Positions 12,012-23,541 of a stretch of DNA of 64,000 nucleotides are shown here, piece by piece; the first letter of the stretch is position 1, and the number at the start of each line of letters is the position of its first letter. The notes under the pieces are model-generated. The model was given only the letters and a program-made list of their open reading frames with translations, ran no database searches and was not told the DNA's origin. This DNA is from Neodiprion pinetum (taxonomy: Eukaryota; Arthropoda; Insecta; Hymenoptera; Diprionidae): positions 10,736,283 through 10,800,282 of the forward strand of contig NC_060234.1 of the NCBI RefSeq assembly GCF_021155775.2. The letters are read 5' to 3'. A program made the position numbers and the translations under genes.

Positions 12012-14257
12012 TTTCTGATTTAAACGCGGAAGTAATTCGAGAGTAAAAACTAGGTTTGCAATAGGTTCGAAAAAATTCAAACTTTATTTTGCTTCAAGCT
12101 TTATTTTACTTTATACTTTTCGCGAGTAATTTAACACTCAAAATCAGCGCTCGGATTCGGTTCTCTCAAACACGTCTTACTCGATGGAGTTCACTTTGGC
12201 AAGTGATCCAGGTTAGCAATTGCAGATGCATTTAATAGTCAGGACTTGCAGGGGGAGTGGGGGGGGTCGGTACTCAAAATTTAGCAAGTCTTGGACGCCG
12301 GCAAATAGAATTTCACCGTTCCACGTGGGCGTTTCGCTTTTAGAAAAGGGCGGATTTCCCACTACTTTACCTTTTTCTAGCCAGGTTCGTTTCGGAACGA
12401 GCTGTAACGCTTGGTGTTCATTATGGAGAATCGTAGGTACGGCGATCGAAACAGCTGTTGATTTATACCGAAACCGTTACAATTTATATCAAGAAGAGAA
12501 AGAAGTAGGAATAAATAACGGAGAAAAAATAATATTCGACGCGTTGTTGACGGTGGAAATGTTGTTGGATGTTTTACACGTTTTTCATTAAGCTTTAATC
12601 GAAGTAGAATTGTTTGCTGAAAAATAACCAAATAATTGTTACAACTTTTTTATACGATTTTAGGACGCGTCGACAAACCTAAGAGGATGCACGCTGCTCG
12701 ATTTTCTTATCGTCGAAATAGATTGGGGGAGAAAAACGTGAGAGTTCTCAAAGTTTCGAAGCACGTAGTTGGAAACCAATCAACAGGTTTCGAATCGTGC
12801 CAAGCTTTATTTTTATCTAAAAAATTCGCCACGTGCCGAGTGTTTAGTCTCAATCGGAAGATTGGTTACCATTGTTAAAAAAAAAAATGTAATCCAATCC
12901 GTCCAATTATCATTATTTTTCTACCAGCCAACCGGTGAATGAATCCTTGATTGAACCACACATCGACGTTGATCGAGCAGTTCGGCACACCGTGAATATG
13001 AATATCTGGTTACTCCACAACTGGGGAGAATTTTTTTGAAGCACCGGAAATATCTGTGAACCTGATAATTAATTTGCCTCAAATAAATCCTCAAGTTGAT
13101 TGCAAAAATATTTTGCGAGATCATAAGATAGAATAATACGTGTGCTAATAATTCGAGGCGGCTTGATAAATCAGATATTAAAAATTAAACCTTTCCCGAA
13201 TCGATGCATCGCCGCAGCTGCCTTCATAGGGCACGTGGAATTTGTCACGTAAGCCATCGCTGGCGACAAATTGGCCAAATCGAATACGATGGAACTTGAG
13301 GCCTGCGAAGACTGGGATATAATTTCATGTGGTTGACCGGTTAATCAATGCAGACGGAATACCGCGAAAAGAGCCTTTCTTACCTGACCAGGCATATGAA
13401 CGGTCGTTCCAAAAATCTAATTACACAGATCCGATACCATAAACCGAAACGTCCGAGAGGTCCCGCAGCGTTCCCAAGTTCCTCGAGACTTGTCTAACTA
13501 CTACTTGGAGTAAAGTCAAACGAAATTTGTCTCTCGCCTTCAAAGCCTGAGGTGATATTTAACCAGGCATAAGTTGAGTCTCTGCGTGAAGAAAAATAAA
13601 TTCAATTTTTATGTCTTTACAGAGGAAAAAAACACGGAATAATCGAGTCGTGTTGTTTTTTCCTGTGTCGCCAAAAGGAAAAATCATTTCGAATGTTGTA
13701 AGGAGGAATTGGTCTTTGCTGATTTTGTAACACGAATTGAAATACTTTCACATGGGCGACGCTGTGTCGTTCTAGTTTTTAAGCAGCGTCGTATTTGCTC
13801 CAATATTTGTTTAATCGTAAAAATGAAAAAACATTGCCAAATTAATTTTTGGACTTTCCATTCTGTATCTATGATATAAAATTCCGTCTTGCTGTGATTC
13901 CCTTTTTTACATTGTTTTTCGAATTTATTAGGTACACGGATTATGAAGATTCAGAATAATTCCAACTCGTTTCAGTTTATCCATAATCGTAGAAATATTT
14001 GTATAATTGTTATAAAAAACTAAAGAGCTTGTCAATTTTCACTAAAAATAGATTCGACGGGAATATTGAAGTTGATTTCAGGTCTCGTTCAAACTTGCAG
14101 AGGATTCACACGTTCGAAAAACGCCTCGAAGTTCGAGAGTCAATCGATGCGTCACTTGCAATTTTATTGCAATACAAGGTAAGGAACGAGTGCATGTAGG
14201 CAATAAATATTTACAACTACGTCATTTTGTGTTTTCCACATTCGTTATACTCTACTG
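12012..14257. other. Intergenic, no gene recognised
   Basis: AT-rich sequence with short non-coding-looking frames only. The frame at 12220-12591 has poor composition and no domain. No repeat end is seen until the pogo-like terminal repeat at 14258. Confidence 0.5.
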
Positions 14258-14604
14258 ACAAGGGGAGTGTCAAACTTGGGAATCACAGATTTCCATCACC
14301 AGGGTGGCCACCCGTCTGGAAAACCGGGAAAACCGGGAAATGTCAGGGAAAAATCAGGGAAATGTCAGGGAAATTTTCGGTTGGTCAGGGATTTTTTTTT
14401 ATAGAACTCACGGATTTCAAAAGCCTTGTCCATAAAATTGAGATGATATCACCGCATCGTCACAATTTTTATTCTCTTCTTATTGACGATTATAAGCTTA
14501 GTTGCTGATTGTCATATGAATTCAGTAGTACGAGCAGACATCGGTCTGAATTATCTATGACCGTCACTGCGTGTGGAGACGCACGTTCACCGACGCCTAA
14601 TAGT

Positions 14605-15650
14605 CTAGAAAAAACGAAGCCTCAGTTTTTTAGCAATAACTCAAAGAGTAAAAGCGCTATCGAAAATTTCAAAAAGATTCTTAAAGACGAGGAAATTTCA
14701 AATAAAAAAGTTCAAGCACCCGGAATTCTATCTTCAGTATTAGTAATTTTAATTTAACGCTGAACATAGGGTTCTGCGCAACTGTTACGGCATGGACGCG
14801 CCGCGTCTAGACAGTACACCGCTCAAAATAATTGTTTTACTGTATTGAATGTCAATTTAAAAATTTTAATAAATTGTGGTGTATTCTTAACACTTGAAAG
14901 AAAAATGTCCCGTTGAAAAAATATTTTTAAGTATATTTTTCAAAAAGTTACACATTCGTTAATTAGCCATAATTCTTCGAACCTCGATTTTTATTGCAAA
15001 CAGCATAAATGTTCAAATAATAGCTCTAAAAATATTTCGCTTCTTGGAGCCCCTTCTTAAATATATACTTAACAAGACCACGGAAATGGAAATTTTCATT
15101 TCTTGTCAACTTTCAAAAATCATAATGAAAGAAATAAACAACTTTTAAAAACTTTTATAACGTGGTCTTGTTGAGTTTATATTTAAGAAGGGACTCCAAG
15201 AAGCGAAATATTTTAAGAGCTATTATTTAAACATTTATGCCGTTTGCAATGAAAATCAAGGTTTGAAAAATTATGACTAATTAACGAATATGTAACTTTT
15301 TGAAAAATAAACCTAAAAATTTTTTTCCAACGGGACATTTTTTTTTTCAAGTGTTAAGAATACACCATAATTTATCCGAATTTTTGAATTGATATTTACT
15401 ACACTAAAGAAATTATTTTGAGCGGTGTACTGTCTTTAGACGCGGCGCGCCTATGCCGTAACGGTCGCGCGGTGGCCTATTTTGAACGTTAAATTAAAAT
15501 TATCACTACTGAAGATAGAGTACCGGCAATCCGCACTTTTTTATTGGAAATTTCCTCTTTGAGAATCGTTTTTCAAATTTTCGATAGCACTTATACTATT
15601 TAAATTATTGCAAAAAAACTGAGGCGTCGTTTTTATTTTTGTTTGTTTTT
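14605..15650. repeat. About 1 kb imperfect inverted repeat (foldback)
   Basis: The sequence from about 14605 (AAAACGAAGCCTCAGTTTTT) reads back as its inverse near 15640 (AAAAACTGAGGCGTCGTTTT). The best arms are about 14810-15080 and 15165-15440, opening with GACAGTACACCGCTCAAAAT and closing with its complement. Pairing continues outward through the ATCTTCAGTA/TACTGAAGAT segments. Centre about 15120. It may be a foldback MITE or two inverted copies of a nested element. No protein is encoded. Confidence 0.85.
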
Positions 15651-17418
15651 CATTAATAACAATTGCAATTTTCATTGGTGGGAAAAATGCAAAAAACGTC
15701 CTCCTCAGAATCGCATTTCGAATCGAATGAGCTGTCGCTCACATTTTTAGGAGACTTGGAACGATTTTTCGGAGGAATCACACTTTTTGACTAGACTATA
15801 AATGTCTCGATAAATGTTATATAGAATATGTTCTACAGAACTGCATTACTCGGTATACGGCTGGCTCGGAGGTGAAGTATACTGTCTCTCGGATCGGTAC
15901 AGTCTTTCCCTTTGTACGCGTTTTATTTGACTTAAAATGTCCTACGCATACGCAGTGGCTGGTAGAAAGAGACAGCATTCTCCTTCGAGCTATCTCTCTC
16001 TCGGGTGATTGAAACGCCACCACCGTGGTGATACTTTCAGTTGTTTTTATAGTTCAGTGATCAAAACACCGGCATTCTCGACGCTCGATTCAACGGAGAA
16101 TTACTCAAAACATGGTTTGTAAATATGTAATTACTACTTTTATCTACAGTTTATTGCATTTGTTATCGAAGTTACTGTACAGCTCTAATTTAAATGGCGG
16201 GATTACGGAAACCGAAAACCCATTCACAAATGCATGCGTTCGTTTAATAATATAAACGAACGTTAAATAACGTTTACTGCTTAAAAATCAATACCCATTA
16301 CCAATAATAATGACTACGAGAATTACCCTCATTATTAATTCTCGCTATGCATTTGATTAGTTTCCGTAAACTCGTGAATTCAAAAAGTGAGCGCTACGGT
16401 GTCACTATCGAAGTAAGTTGGGTAATCCCACGCTATTTTACCGATTATTCAAGTATATCTAATATTTATAAATGTTATTAAATAATATACATACATATTA
16501 TTTAATAACATTCATTTAACATGTGGTTTGAAATTTTTTTCATATATCAAATGTCTAAATAACAAATAATGAAACATGTGAATGTATATGTCATGTAATA
16601 TCTGAACGTTTGACGAAACCCTTGCTTGCGACATTGTAATTGCGCGTGGTCATCCGTCGCACCGTACTTCAAACGTACTATGCCCGAATGAAATACGAAA
16701 AACGCGTACATAACAATATAAAAAAGTTGAGGTTCGGATAACAGAGTTAATAAAATTTTCAATATTTCCGAAATTATTCACATTCTTGGTTGTGGCGCAT
16801 TCGTTTTTTCAAAAATTCATAACTCCGGCTACTATTTTCGTACGGGAACTGGCTCGGGTTCATTTTCTTCGCAAAGAAGGAAATCGCAAGAAAAAATAGT
16901 CTACTCAATGTTTTTGGCCTAAATATAAAATATTCTCAACTTTCTAAAACAATTCGAGGTTTTAGCAAATGTTTTTCTTTAATCTGAAATAATTCACAGG
17001 CATATAGGTATTTGTATTCTCTCAGTGCTGTGTAAATTTGGTCCTGGGACACGAAGCGAGTTTTTCTGATTTTTCATTTTTTCATTATTTATTCTGAAAT
17101 GCTTTTCACCATAATTTCTTCGAACTAATCAAAGTGTAAAGAGAGCAGCTCACAACCATTCTACGTATACCGTATTGTTACATATTAGCACATTTTTTGT
17201 TCCAGAATATCCACTTACAATTTTTTTTGATTTTAACATGTTTTTATCTCAGAATAATTAATTTGTATATTGTATTATGAAAGAAATGTAGAATAAGTGC
17301 ATATCCAACGCGAGAATACGAATTGATTTTCTGGAACAAAATTCTCTACTGAGTACAATGCTGTAGTACGTTTCACAGCGTGTATACCATGCAATGCATA
17401 GACTTCTTTTCAGATACA
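15651..17418. other. hAT 5' region, no gene
   Basis: Non-coding part of the hAT-like element. It contains a near-perfect small palindrome at about 16471-16510 (TGTTATTAAATAATAT and its inverse around ACATAC). A pyrimidine-AG acceptor just before the transposase start (17407-17413, CTTTTCAG) suggests an upstream non-coding exon, which I could not place. Confidence 0.5.
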
Positions 17419-19740
17419 ATGTCTTCCAAAGCGAGAAAAACTTCTTTCAATGAAATGTGGCTTTTGGATCCTGCACTTTCTTCCTGGTTGCGACGAGTCG
17501 AAAAAGACCCTTATTCCGCCTATTGTTCAACATGCCGTACATCATTTTCTCTCAGCAATATGGGAAAACAGTCAGTAACGAGTCACATGCGTGGGCGGAA
17601 ACATACGTCTGCTGTTTCGATCACAACAAAATCTGCGAGTTTAAAGTTGTTTTTTCGAAGTAATGACGCAACAGGACATAATAGTGGATCGAACAGTTCG
17701 AAATATCCACTTGATGCGGCTGGACCGTCATCACGAAATTCTTTAGAACCAGCTCCAGTCATTACACCAATCGAAGACAGTGGACATCGATCGGCGTCAC
17801 AAACAAATTGTAGACAACAAAAACCGCAAGGACTTCAGCCATTTGTTATGAATGAAAAAGTCACGACAGCTGAAATTATTTGGTGTTTACACGTGATCAT
17901 GCACCATCACTCTGTTCGCAGCAGCGCATCTACGGTATCTGTGTTCAAATCTATGTTTCCTGACTCAGAAATTGCGAATAAAGTACAACTTGGACGAACC
18001 AAAATCGGGTATACGCTCTTGTATGGAATCGCGCCATTCTTCCAAAAACAACTATTCGACATGATCACTACTTGCTCTCATATAGTCGTCGGGTTTGATG
18101 AATCTTACAACAAAATTGCACAACAAGGACAAATGGACATCTCTGTACGATTTTGGAACTCCAAGTCTAGTGAAGTATGCGTGCGATATTTTGGCTCATC
18201 GTTTCTCGGATATGCAACGGCTGCAGATTTGCTGCAAGGATTCACTGAGACTTTGAGTGGAATCAACCTAAAGAAACTGTTGCAGGTGTCCATGGATGGC
18301 CCCAACGTGAACCTGAAGTTCCACAAGGATCTGCAGACTTATCTGCAAGGTGACCCTGATGACCCTACGTTATTGCAGATTGGAAGTTGTGGGCTCCATG
18401 CATTACACAACGCATTCAAGCAAGGGATGAATGCGACTGATTGGAAGGTGGTTGATTTTCTTAGAGCGCTATATAATTTATTTAATCGTGTGCCAGCGCG
18501 ACGCGCGGATTACACTCATCACTCGGGGTCCAAAACCTTCCCTTTAAAATTCTGCGCGATTAGATGGCTCGAAAACGCCAAGGTAGCTGAGAGAGCCATA
18601 TCAATTCTTCCAAATATTATAAAATACGTTGATGCCGTTACAAAGAACAAACGGACGCCCACCTGCAACAGTTTCAAAATCGTCGCGACAGCTATAGAAA
18701 ATAAGATGCTGGGTCCAAAACTAAGCTTTTTTCAGTCATTGGCATCAGACGTAGAACCATTTCTGCGAAAATTTCAATGTGATGCACCGCTGGTACCGTT
18801 ACTCTATGGGTCTTTAATCGCAACGATGCGGACTGTAATGACGAGATTTGTGAAAGCAGAAATTATTGACACTGTGAAAGACTTATCGAAAGTGGACCTT
18901 TCTGACAAAGAAAACCTTATTGGATATAAAGAAATTGATTTGGGTTTCGCAACACGAGACACTCTCCGCCGTACTCATAGCTTAAAGGATCGTGACATTA
19001 GCGATTTTCGCCGGGATTGCCGCAACGCAATGGTCACACTATGTCAGAAATTAATGCAACGTTCACCCCTCAAATTTAAACTTACGAAAGTTATTTCTTT
19101 TCTCGATCCTCAAATTGCTGGGCAGTCTACTATTCGTGATAAATATCTGGCAACCACATTAGAGATATTTGTAGAATATAAATGGCTGTCTGGTATTGTC
19201 GCAGACAGAATACAGGGACAGTTCAAAGACTTATGCGCTACAAGTCACTTTGTCGAAGCTTTGAAGACATTTTCTGGTAATGAAAGATTGGACCATTTTT
19301 GGTTCCGTACAGTGTTCAGCGAATCTGAGGTTCCGGAAGAACTATCATCCTTTTTGAAAATGATTTTCATTCTTTCGCATGGGAATGCATCACTAGAGAG
19401 AGGATTTTCAGTAAACAAGGAATGTCTCGTGGAAAATCTTGCCGAAGAATCACTGGTCGCACAAAGGCAAATATACGATGCTATTATCGCCAATGGAGGA
19501 TTGGAATCGGTTCCGATTACAAAGCCACTCATTCTTAGTGCTAGAAACGCTCACCGCAGATACGTTGATGAATTGGAGAAACGCCGCACTGAGGCAGATG
19601 CCGAAAAGATTGCATTACAGGAGAGAAAAAGAGCTGCGATTAGGGTAAAAGAGTTATCTGCGAAGAAACAAAAGGTGTTGGAAAACGCTGCGAAAGAAGC
19701 AACATTGATAGAAGAGGAGATACAAACGCTTCGTAAATAA
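17419..19740 (+). CDS. hAT-family transposase with BED-like zinc finger, intact
   Basis: 773 aa from ATG at 17419 (chosen because it follows an acceptor-like CTTTTCAG and matches the family start MSxKxxK) to TAA at 19740. Residues about 20-55 form a C2H2 BED-like finger (YCSTCRTSFSLS ... SHMRGRKH) that should bind the element ends. The RNase H-like core shows D227 in FDESYN, D293 in SMDGPN and E660 in ASLERGF, the complete hAT catalytic set. The C-terminus has the hAT dimerisation segment (LSHGNASLERGFSVNK) followed by a Lys/Glu coiled coil of about 60 residues. No stop or frameshift. Together with exact ends and target duplication this is a candidate autonomous element. Related domesticated vertebrate genes exist (ZBED/ZNF862-like), but here the gene sits in a recognisable transposon. 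Confidence 0.92.
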   Translation: MSSKARKTSFNEMWLLDPALSSWLRRVEKDPYSAYCSTCRTSFSLSNMGKQSVTSHMRGRKHTSAVSITTKSASLKLFFRSNDATGHNSGSNSSKYPLDAAGPSSRNSLEPAPVITPIEDSGHRSASQTNCRQQKPQGLQPFVMNEKVTTAEIIWCLHVIMHHHSVRSSASTVSVFKSMFPDSEIANKVQLGRTKIGYTLLYGIAPFFQKQLFDMITTCSHIVVGFDESYNKIAQQGQMDISVRFWNSKSSEVCVRYFGSSFLGYATAADLLQGFTETLSGINLKKLLQVSMDGPNVNLKFHKDLQTYLQGDPDDPTLLQIGSCGLHALHNAFKQGMNATDWKVVDFLRALYNLFNRVPARRADYTHHSGSKTFPLKFCAIRWLENAKVAERAISILPNIIKYVDAVTKNKRTPTCNSFKIVATAIENKMLGPKLSFFQSLASDVEPFLRKFQCDAPLVPLLYGSLIATMRTVMTRFVKAEIIDTVKDLSKVDLSDKENLIGYKEIDLGFATRDTLRRTHSLKDRDISDFRRDCRNAMVTLCQKLMQRSPLKFKLTKVISFLDPQIAGQSTIRDKYLATTLEIFVEYKWLSGIVADRIQGQFKDLCATSHFVEALKTFSGNERLDHFWFRTVFSESEVPEELSSFLKMIFILSHGNASLERGFSVNKECLVENLAEESLVAQRQIYDAIIANGGLESVPITKPLILSARNAHRRYVDELEKRRTEADAEKIALQERKRAAIRVKELSAKKQKVLENAAKEATLIEEEIQTLRK

Positions 19741-20477
19741 GCGCTTGGTGATACTACGAAGTCTTACTTACTATATGAGACAAATTTAGTAATAAAAATC
19801 CGTACTGTGATGTACTGTTTGTGATATACTGCTAACTTTGTGCAATTCCTATTTCTGCTAACAATGTTTATTCTATGTTGATAGTAATATGTATAGGTGT
19901 AGAGGGAGATACAAACCCTTCGCGAATAAGCATCAAGACTTACTAAATATAAAAAAACGATGTACTAACCAAAATCCTTACTGTGGTATACTAACTTTAT
20001 GCAATTCTCGTGTTTGTTGATAATTTTTATTTGATGTGTTTGGTTCTATAAGTTTATTAGTAAGCGATTCAGTGATGTCTGATCATTCAATAAATGTGTG
20101 TCATGTTTTTAAGGCGTCAATTTTATTCCTTATCAACGAATAAAACTGTACCACAACCCGTAAAGATGAATGTATCGTCGTTTTTGGCCATACTTTACCT
20201 AGGTTACTATAGTTTTTAGTGATTTCTGCAGAAATTGTGCATCAAAATGTCAGGGAAAAATAATGATTTTAGTCAGGGAAAACCGGGAAATGTCAGGGAA
20301 TTCCGTGAGCGGAATTGAGTGGCCACCCTGATCACTTTCATATATATTGTAGGGCAGGGTCCCCTCAATAAATATATAAAGCGGCAAGACGCCATTCGTT
20401 TTTATTACTGAGAAATTTCAACTCAAAGTTCTATATGTAACTTAAGTAGAAGGAAGCTTTTTACCGGTTGCAGCAAT

Positions 20478-20568
20478 AGTTCCGTGGCGTAGCGGTAACG
20501 CTCTTGCTTACTGAGCGACCGAACGGCTGTTCAAATCCCGTTTAAGTTACTTTTTTTTTTTTTTTTTA
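20478..20568 (+). ncRNA. tRNA-like RNA polymerase III unit inside the left terminal repeat
   Basis: A box A match (TGGCGTAGCGG, 20485-20495) and a box B match (GTTCAAATCCC, 20529-20539) lie 33 bases apart, as in tRNA genes, and are followed by a run of 18 T at 20551-20568 that would terminate pol III. The putative acceptor strands do not pair (AGTTCCG versus TTTAAGT) and the anticodon arm is irregular, so it is a tRNA-derived relic or SINE-like promoter, not a working tRNA. It points inward, toward the transposase gene. Confidence 0.6.
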
Positions 20569-21039
20569 ATATGTATAAATTATTTAATATAAAAATAAGT
20601 AATTGTCAAAATAAATTTTAAAATAAATAATTTTTAATAATTTCAAAAATAAATAACTTTTAAAAATAAATAATTAATAATTCTAGAAATAACTTTTTTT
20701 TTCATTTATTAAATATTTTACTTCAATTTTATTTAATATTGAAGAAAATTTTTCAATTTTAACAGTTACGTTAGATAGCATAGAATTCGCACTATAATTT
20801 TACCGGCTATGATACCTACTACCTAAGCGACCTTCGTACATACAGTTTACCTGCTCCACTATGTATTGTCTAGGGGATACACATAAAAATAAAACATTCT
20901 CATGCCCGAAGAAAGTCAAATCACAACTGCTCAGGCCACGTCATACATTCGGAACTGTTCTCACTCTGTTTTGAGTTTTCGTAAGCGTTAGACGTTGGAA
21001 TAATTTTGTGCTAGTTATTTCAAGTGATTTGTGTATAAC

Positions 21040-23054
21040 ATGGAAAAAGCAAGTACGAGTTCTGGAGATTTCGTTCATGAAGAATCTATCCTCAACAATT
21101 CAATTAAAAATGATATTACAAATGCATTTTCGTATTGTAAATCATTATTAGAAGAAAGTGAACTTCTGGTCAAAAATCCTCCATCAGAAATGTCACATTC
21201 ATCTATTGTCATGGGAGAAGAATTTTATAATAGCATTGTGACAATGTTAGATGAAAGAAAAATCATTGAAGATGAAGAACTGATCACAAAGGATGAAGAT
21301 GATGAGACAAATGAGTATACGGAGGTTAGAAAATAATTATTTCTGTTATTATATTTGTTTTTAATCTTTTTGAAATTATGATGTTATTAATATTTGATTC
21401 ATACGAATGACTATCAACATTATTATGTATGATTCTTCGTATTTAAATAATTATATTAAAAAATGTATAAAAGTTGTTATATTAATAATTATAATATTTT
21501 TTTCATGTTCAGTAAAATATTTTTTGGTATTTTTAGTGTATTGGTGTACCGGAAGATGATGATAATTTTGTAGCTCAAGAATTTGCCCCCGAACCACGTG
21601 ACTATATTCCACTGTCATATAAAGAGAGGGCAGTTGCTATTGCCGATGCTCACCCAAAATGGAGTTTGAAATGCCTTCAAAACCATGGGGCATCACGATT
21701 AAAGCATAAGCAGAATTTATATCGATGGAAAGAAGATGTCAAACGTGGAGGTACTTATTTTGACAGGTAAAAAACTATTGACAGTGATACGTATGAAAGA
21801 TTCTTGGAAGCCCGATCTAGTATGGAGCAGGTATTAAATTTTTAATTTGATGAGATCTGACTATTATATTTTGTAAGCATACAGTTTCATGTTATTTTAT
21901 TTTTTTTCTGCCACTTTCCCAAGGTAACCACAAAAACATTGCAACAGTGGGCAATGAATGCTGCCTTCCAATTTTTATCGGACGAATTTCATTTCATTGC
22001 AAGTAAATCATGGGTGGAAAGGTTTAAAAAAAAACACGGAATTCGCCAACGTAAAATTACGAAGTTTATAAGTCACAAAGAAGTAGTATCTATCGAAGAA
22101 GTGATGGAAAGTGCAGAAAAATTCCGTTTGCAAACAAAAGCATTAATGTCTGGATTTGATCGTGATTATATTATTAACACTGATCAAAGTGGATGCCAAT
22201 ATCAATCGACATACAACAGATCATTGGCAGAAAAAGGAGCGAAAACCATTTTCGTTAAAAAAAAGAATATTAGTTTAACTACTCATTCTTATACTGCACA
22301 GTATGCACTAACGGCTTCAGGGAAAGTGTTACCATTTGTTTTTGTATGTTTACGTGAACCAAGTGGAGCATTTGGACCACAAATCAAGAAACAAATAAAT
22401 CAGTTGAGTAAAATATATAATAATATTATTATAACGTGTACAAAATCTGGCAAGCTAACCAAACAACAATATGAAAAGTTTTTAAAAACTTGTTTATTAC
22501 CTTATGTGCAAGAGAATAAATTTCTATTAATTATCGATTCATGGGTTGGTCAAACAGACACGACAGTGTATGACGATATTTTTTTAAATGAAAATGGTGA
22601 AGCTACTTGTACAGTAAAAATTATTCCACCAAAATGTACACCCATTTGCCAACCGTGTGATGTCTACTTTTTTCGACAAATAAAAATATTTATTAAAAAA
22701 ATTCAAAATGCTCCAGAGCTATTGGCAGATAAAAGGGAATTAACATCAAGAGAAGACATCATGAAAATTCATTCCCTGATATTGCATCACTTAAATTCAC
22801 CAAAATTTACAGCGATGATCCAGTATGCTTGGTTTGCCTCCAAGTTGATTGATGAAAGGGAAATATTTATGAATGTAAACCAATTGTGCTTTTCTATAAA
22901 GAATTTGAAGACAAAATGTAATTGCAACAATAATAGTTTTATAAAATGTGCGGTTTGTGACAAAACTTTATGTTTTAAATGTTTCTATGATGATTATCAT
23001 CCAAATGAATGTTTATTTACAAATGATTCTGATGATGATATGGAGAGTGAATAA
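21040..23054 (+). pseudogene. Pogo/Tigger-like DDE_1 transposase, three exons, one nonsense codon
   Basis: Exons 21040-21324, 21537-21830 and 21924-23054 join in phase 0 across GT-AG introns to 570 codons, with one in-frame TAA at 21768-21770 near the end of exon 2. Exon 2 holds a helix-turn-helix-like region (KLKxxQNLYRWKED type). Exon 3 begins with a CENP-B-type HTH (SKSWVERFKKKHGIRQRK), then the catalytic core: first Asp in NTDQSG, second in IIDSW, third in QPCDVYF. The C-terminus has a Cys/His cluster (CNCNNN ... CAVCDKTLCFKC ... HPNEC) likely binding zinc, then an acidic tail. The TAA directly follows a possible donor (CAG|GTAAAA), so splicing there might remove it, but no in-phase acceptor is obvious. 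It mobilises the element whose ends contain the tRNA-like units. Confidence 0.8.
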
Positions 23055-23267
23055 GTATAATATTATGATTTTAATTATAAGTGTGTAATATTGTAATTTT
23101 CGAATAATAGATTATTTTTGATAATATTGATTACTTTGTTATTATAATTATTACAAATCCTATTTTTATCATTTTTTGTATTTTTTCCCAACTTGATATA
23201 AAAAAATAATTTATAGAAATATTAATTGTTAATTATTTATTTTTGTATTAAATAATTTATACATATT

Positions 23268-23364
23268 AAAAAAAAAAAAAAAAAGTAACTCAAACGGGAT
23301 TTGAACAGCCGTTCGGTCGCTCAGTAAGCAAGAGCGTTACCGCTACGCCACGGAACTATTGCTG
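23268..23364 (-). ncRNA. tRNA-like RNA polymerase III unit inside the right terminal repeat
   Basis: Inverted copy of the unit in the left arm: box A complement at 23340-23350, box B complement at 23296-23306, and the A-run 23268-23284 acting as an oligo-T terminator on the minus strand. It would transcribe inward, antisense to the 3' end of the transposase gene. Confidence 0.58.
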
Positions 23365-23541
23365 CAACTGGTAAAAAGGTTGTTTCTACTTAAGTTACAT
23401 ATAGAACTTTGAGTTGAAATTTCTCAGTAATAAAAACGAATGGCGTCTTGCCGCTTTATATATTTATTGAGGGGACCCTGCCCTACAATATATATAAAAG
23501 TGATGGAAATCTGTGATTCCCAAGTTTGACACTCCCCTTGT

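Larger units (their letters stand above)
14300..20330 (+). mobile_element. hAT-like DNA transposon inserted in the pogo-like terminal repeat
   Basis: The ends are CAGGGTGGCCACCCG at 14300 and the inverted GTGGCCACCCTG at 20319-20330. Both flanks carry ATCAC (14295-14299 and 20331-20335). The intact right arm of the host transposon shows the empty site with one ATCAC, proving the borders and a 5-bp duplication. Subterminal copies of GTCAGGGAAA and AACCGGGAAATGTCAGGGAA occur at both ends, as expected for transposase-binding arrays. Contents: a large foldback at 14.6-15.65 kb, 1.7 kb without genes, the transposase (17419-19740) and a tail with a diverged duplication of the gene's end (about 19700-19800 versus 19900-20000). 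Confidence 0.88.
14258..23541 (+). mobile_element. Pogo/Tigger-like DNA transposon with long inverted ends, split by a hAT
   Basis: The outer ends begin ACAAGGGGAGTGTCAAACTT at 14258 and, inverted, end at 23541. The right terminal repeat spans about 23268-23541. The left matches it as 14258-14299 plus 20331-20568, interrupted by the hAT at 14300-20330. Each arm ends inward in a T- or A-run of 17-18 bases and contains a tRNA-like segment. The internal gene (21040-23054) is a DDE_1 transposase. I see no clear TA duplication at the outer borders, so the exact superfamily rests on the transposase. Confidence 0.8.

Noticed and set aside
20478..20550. Functional tRNA gene
   Set aside because: Boxes A and B fit, but acceptor strands do not pair and the anticodon arm is irregular.
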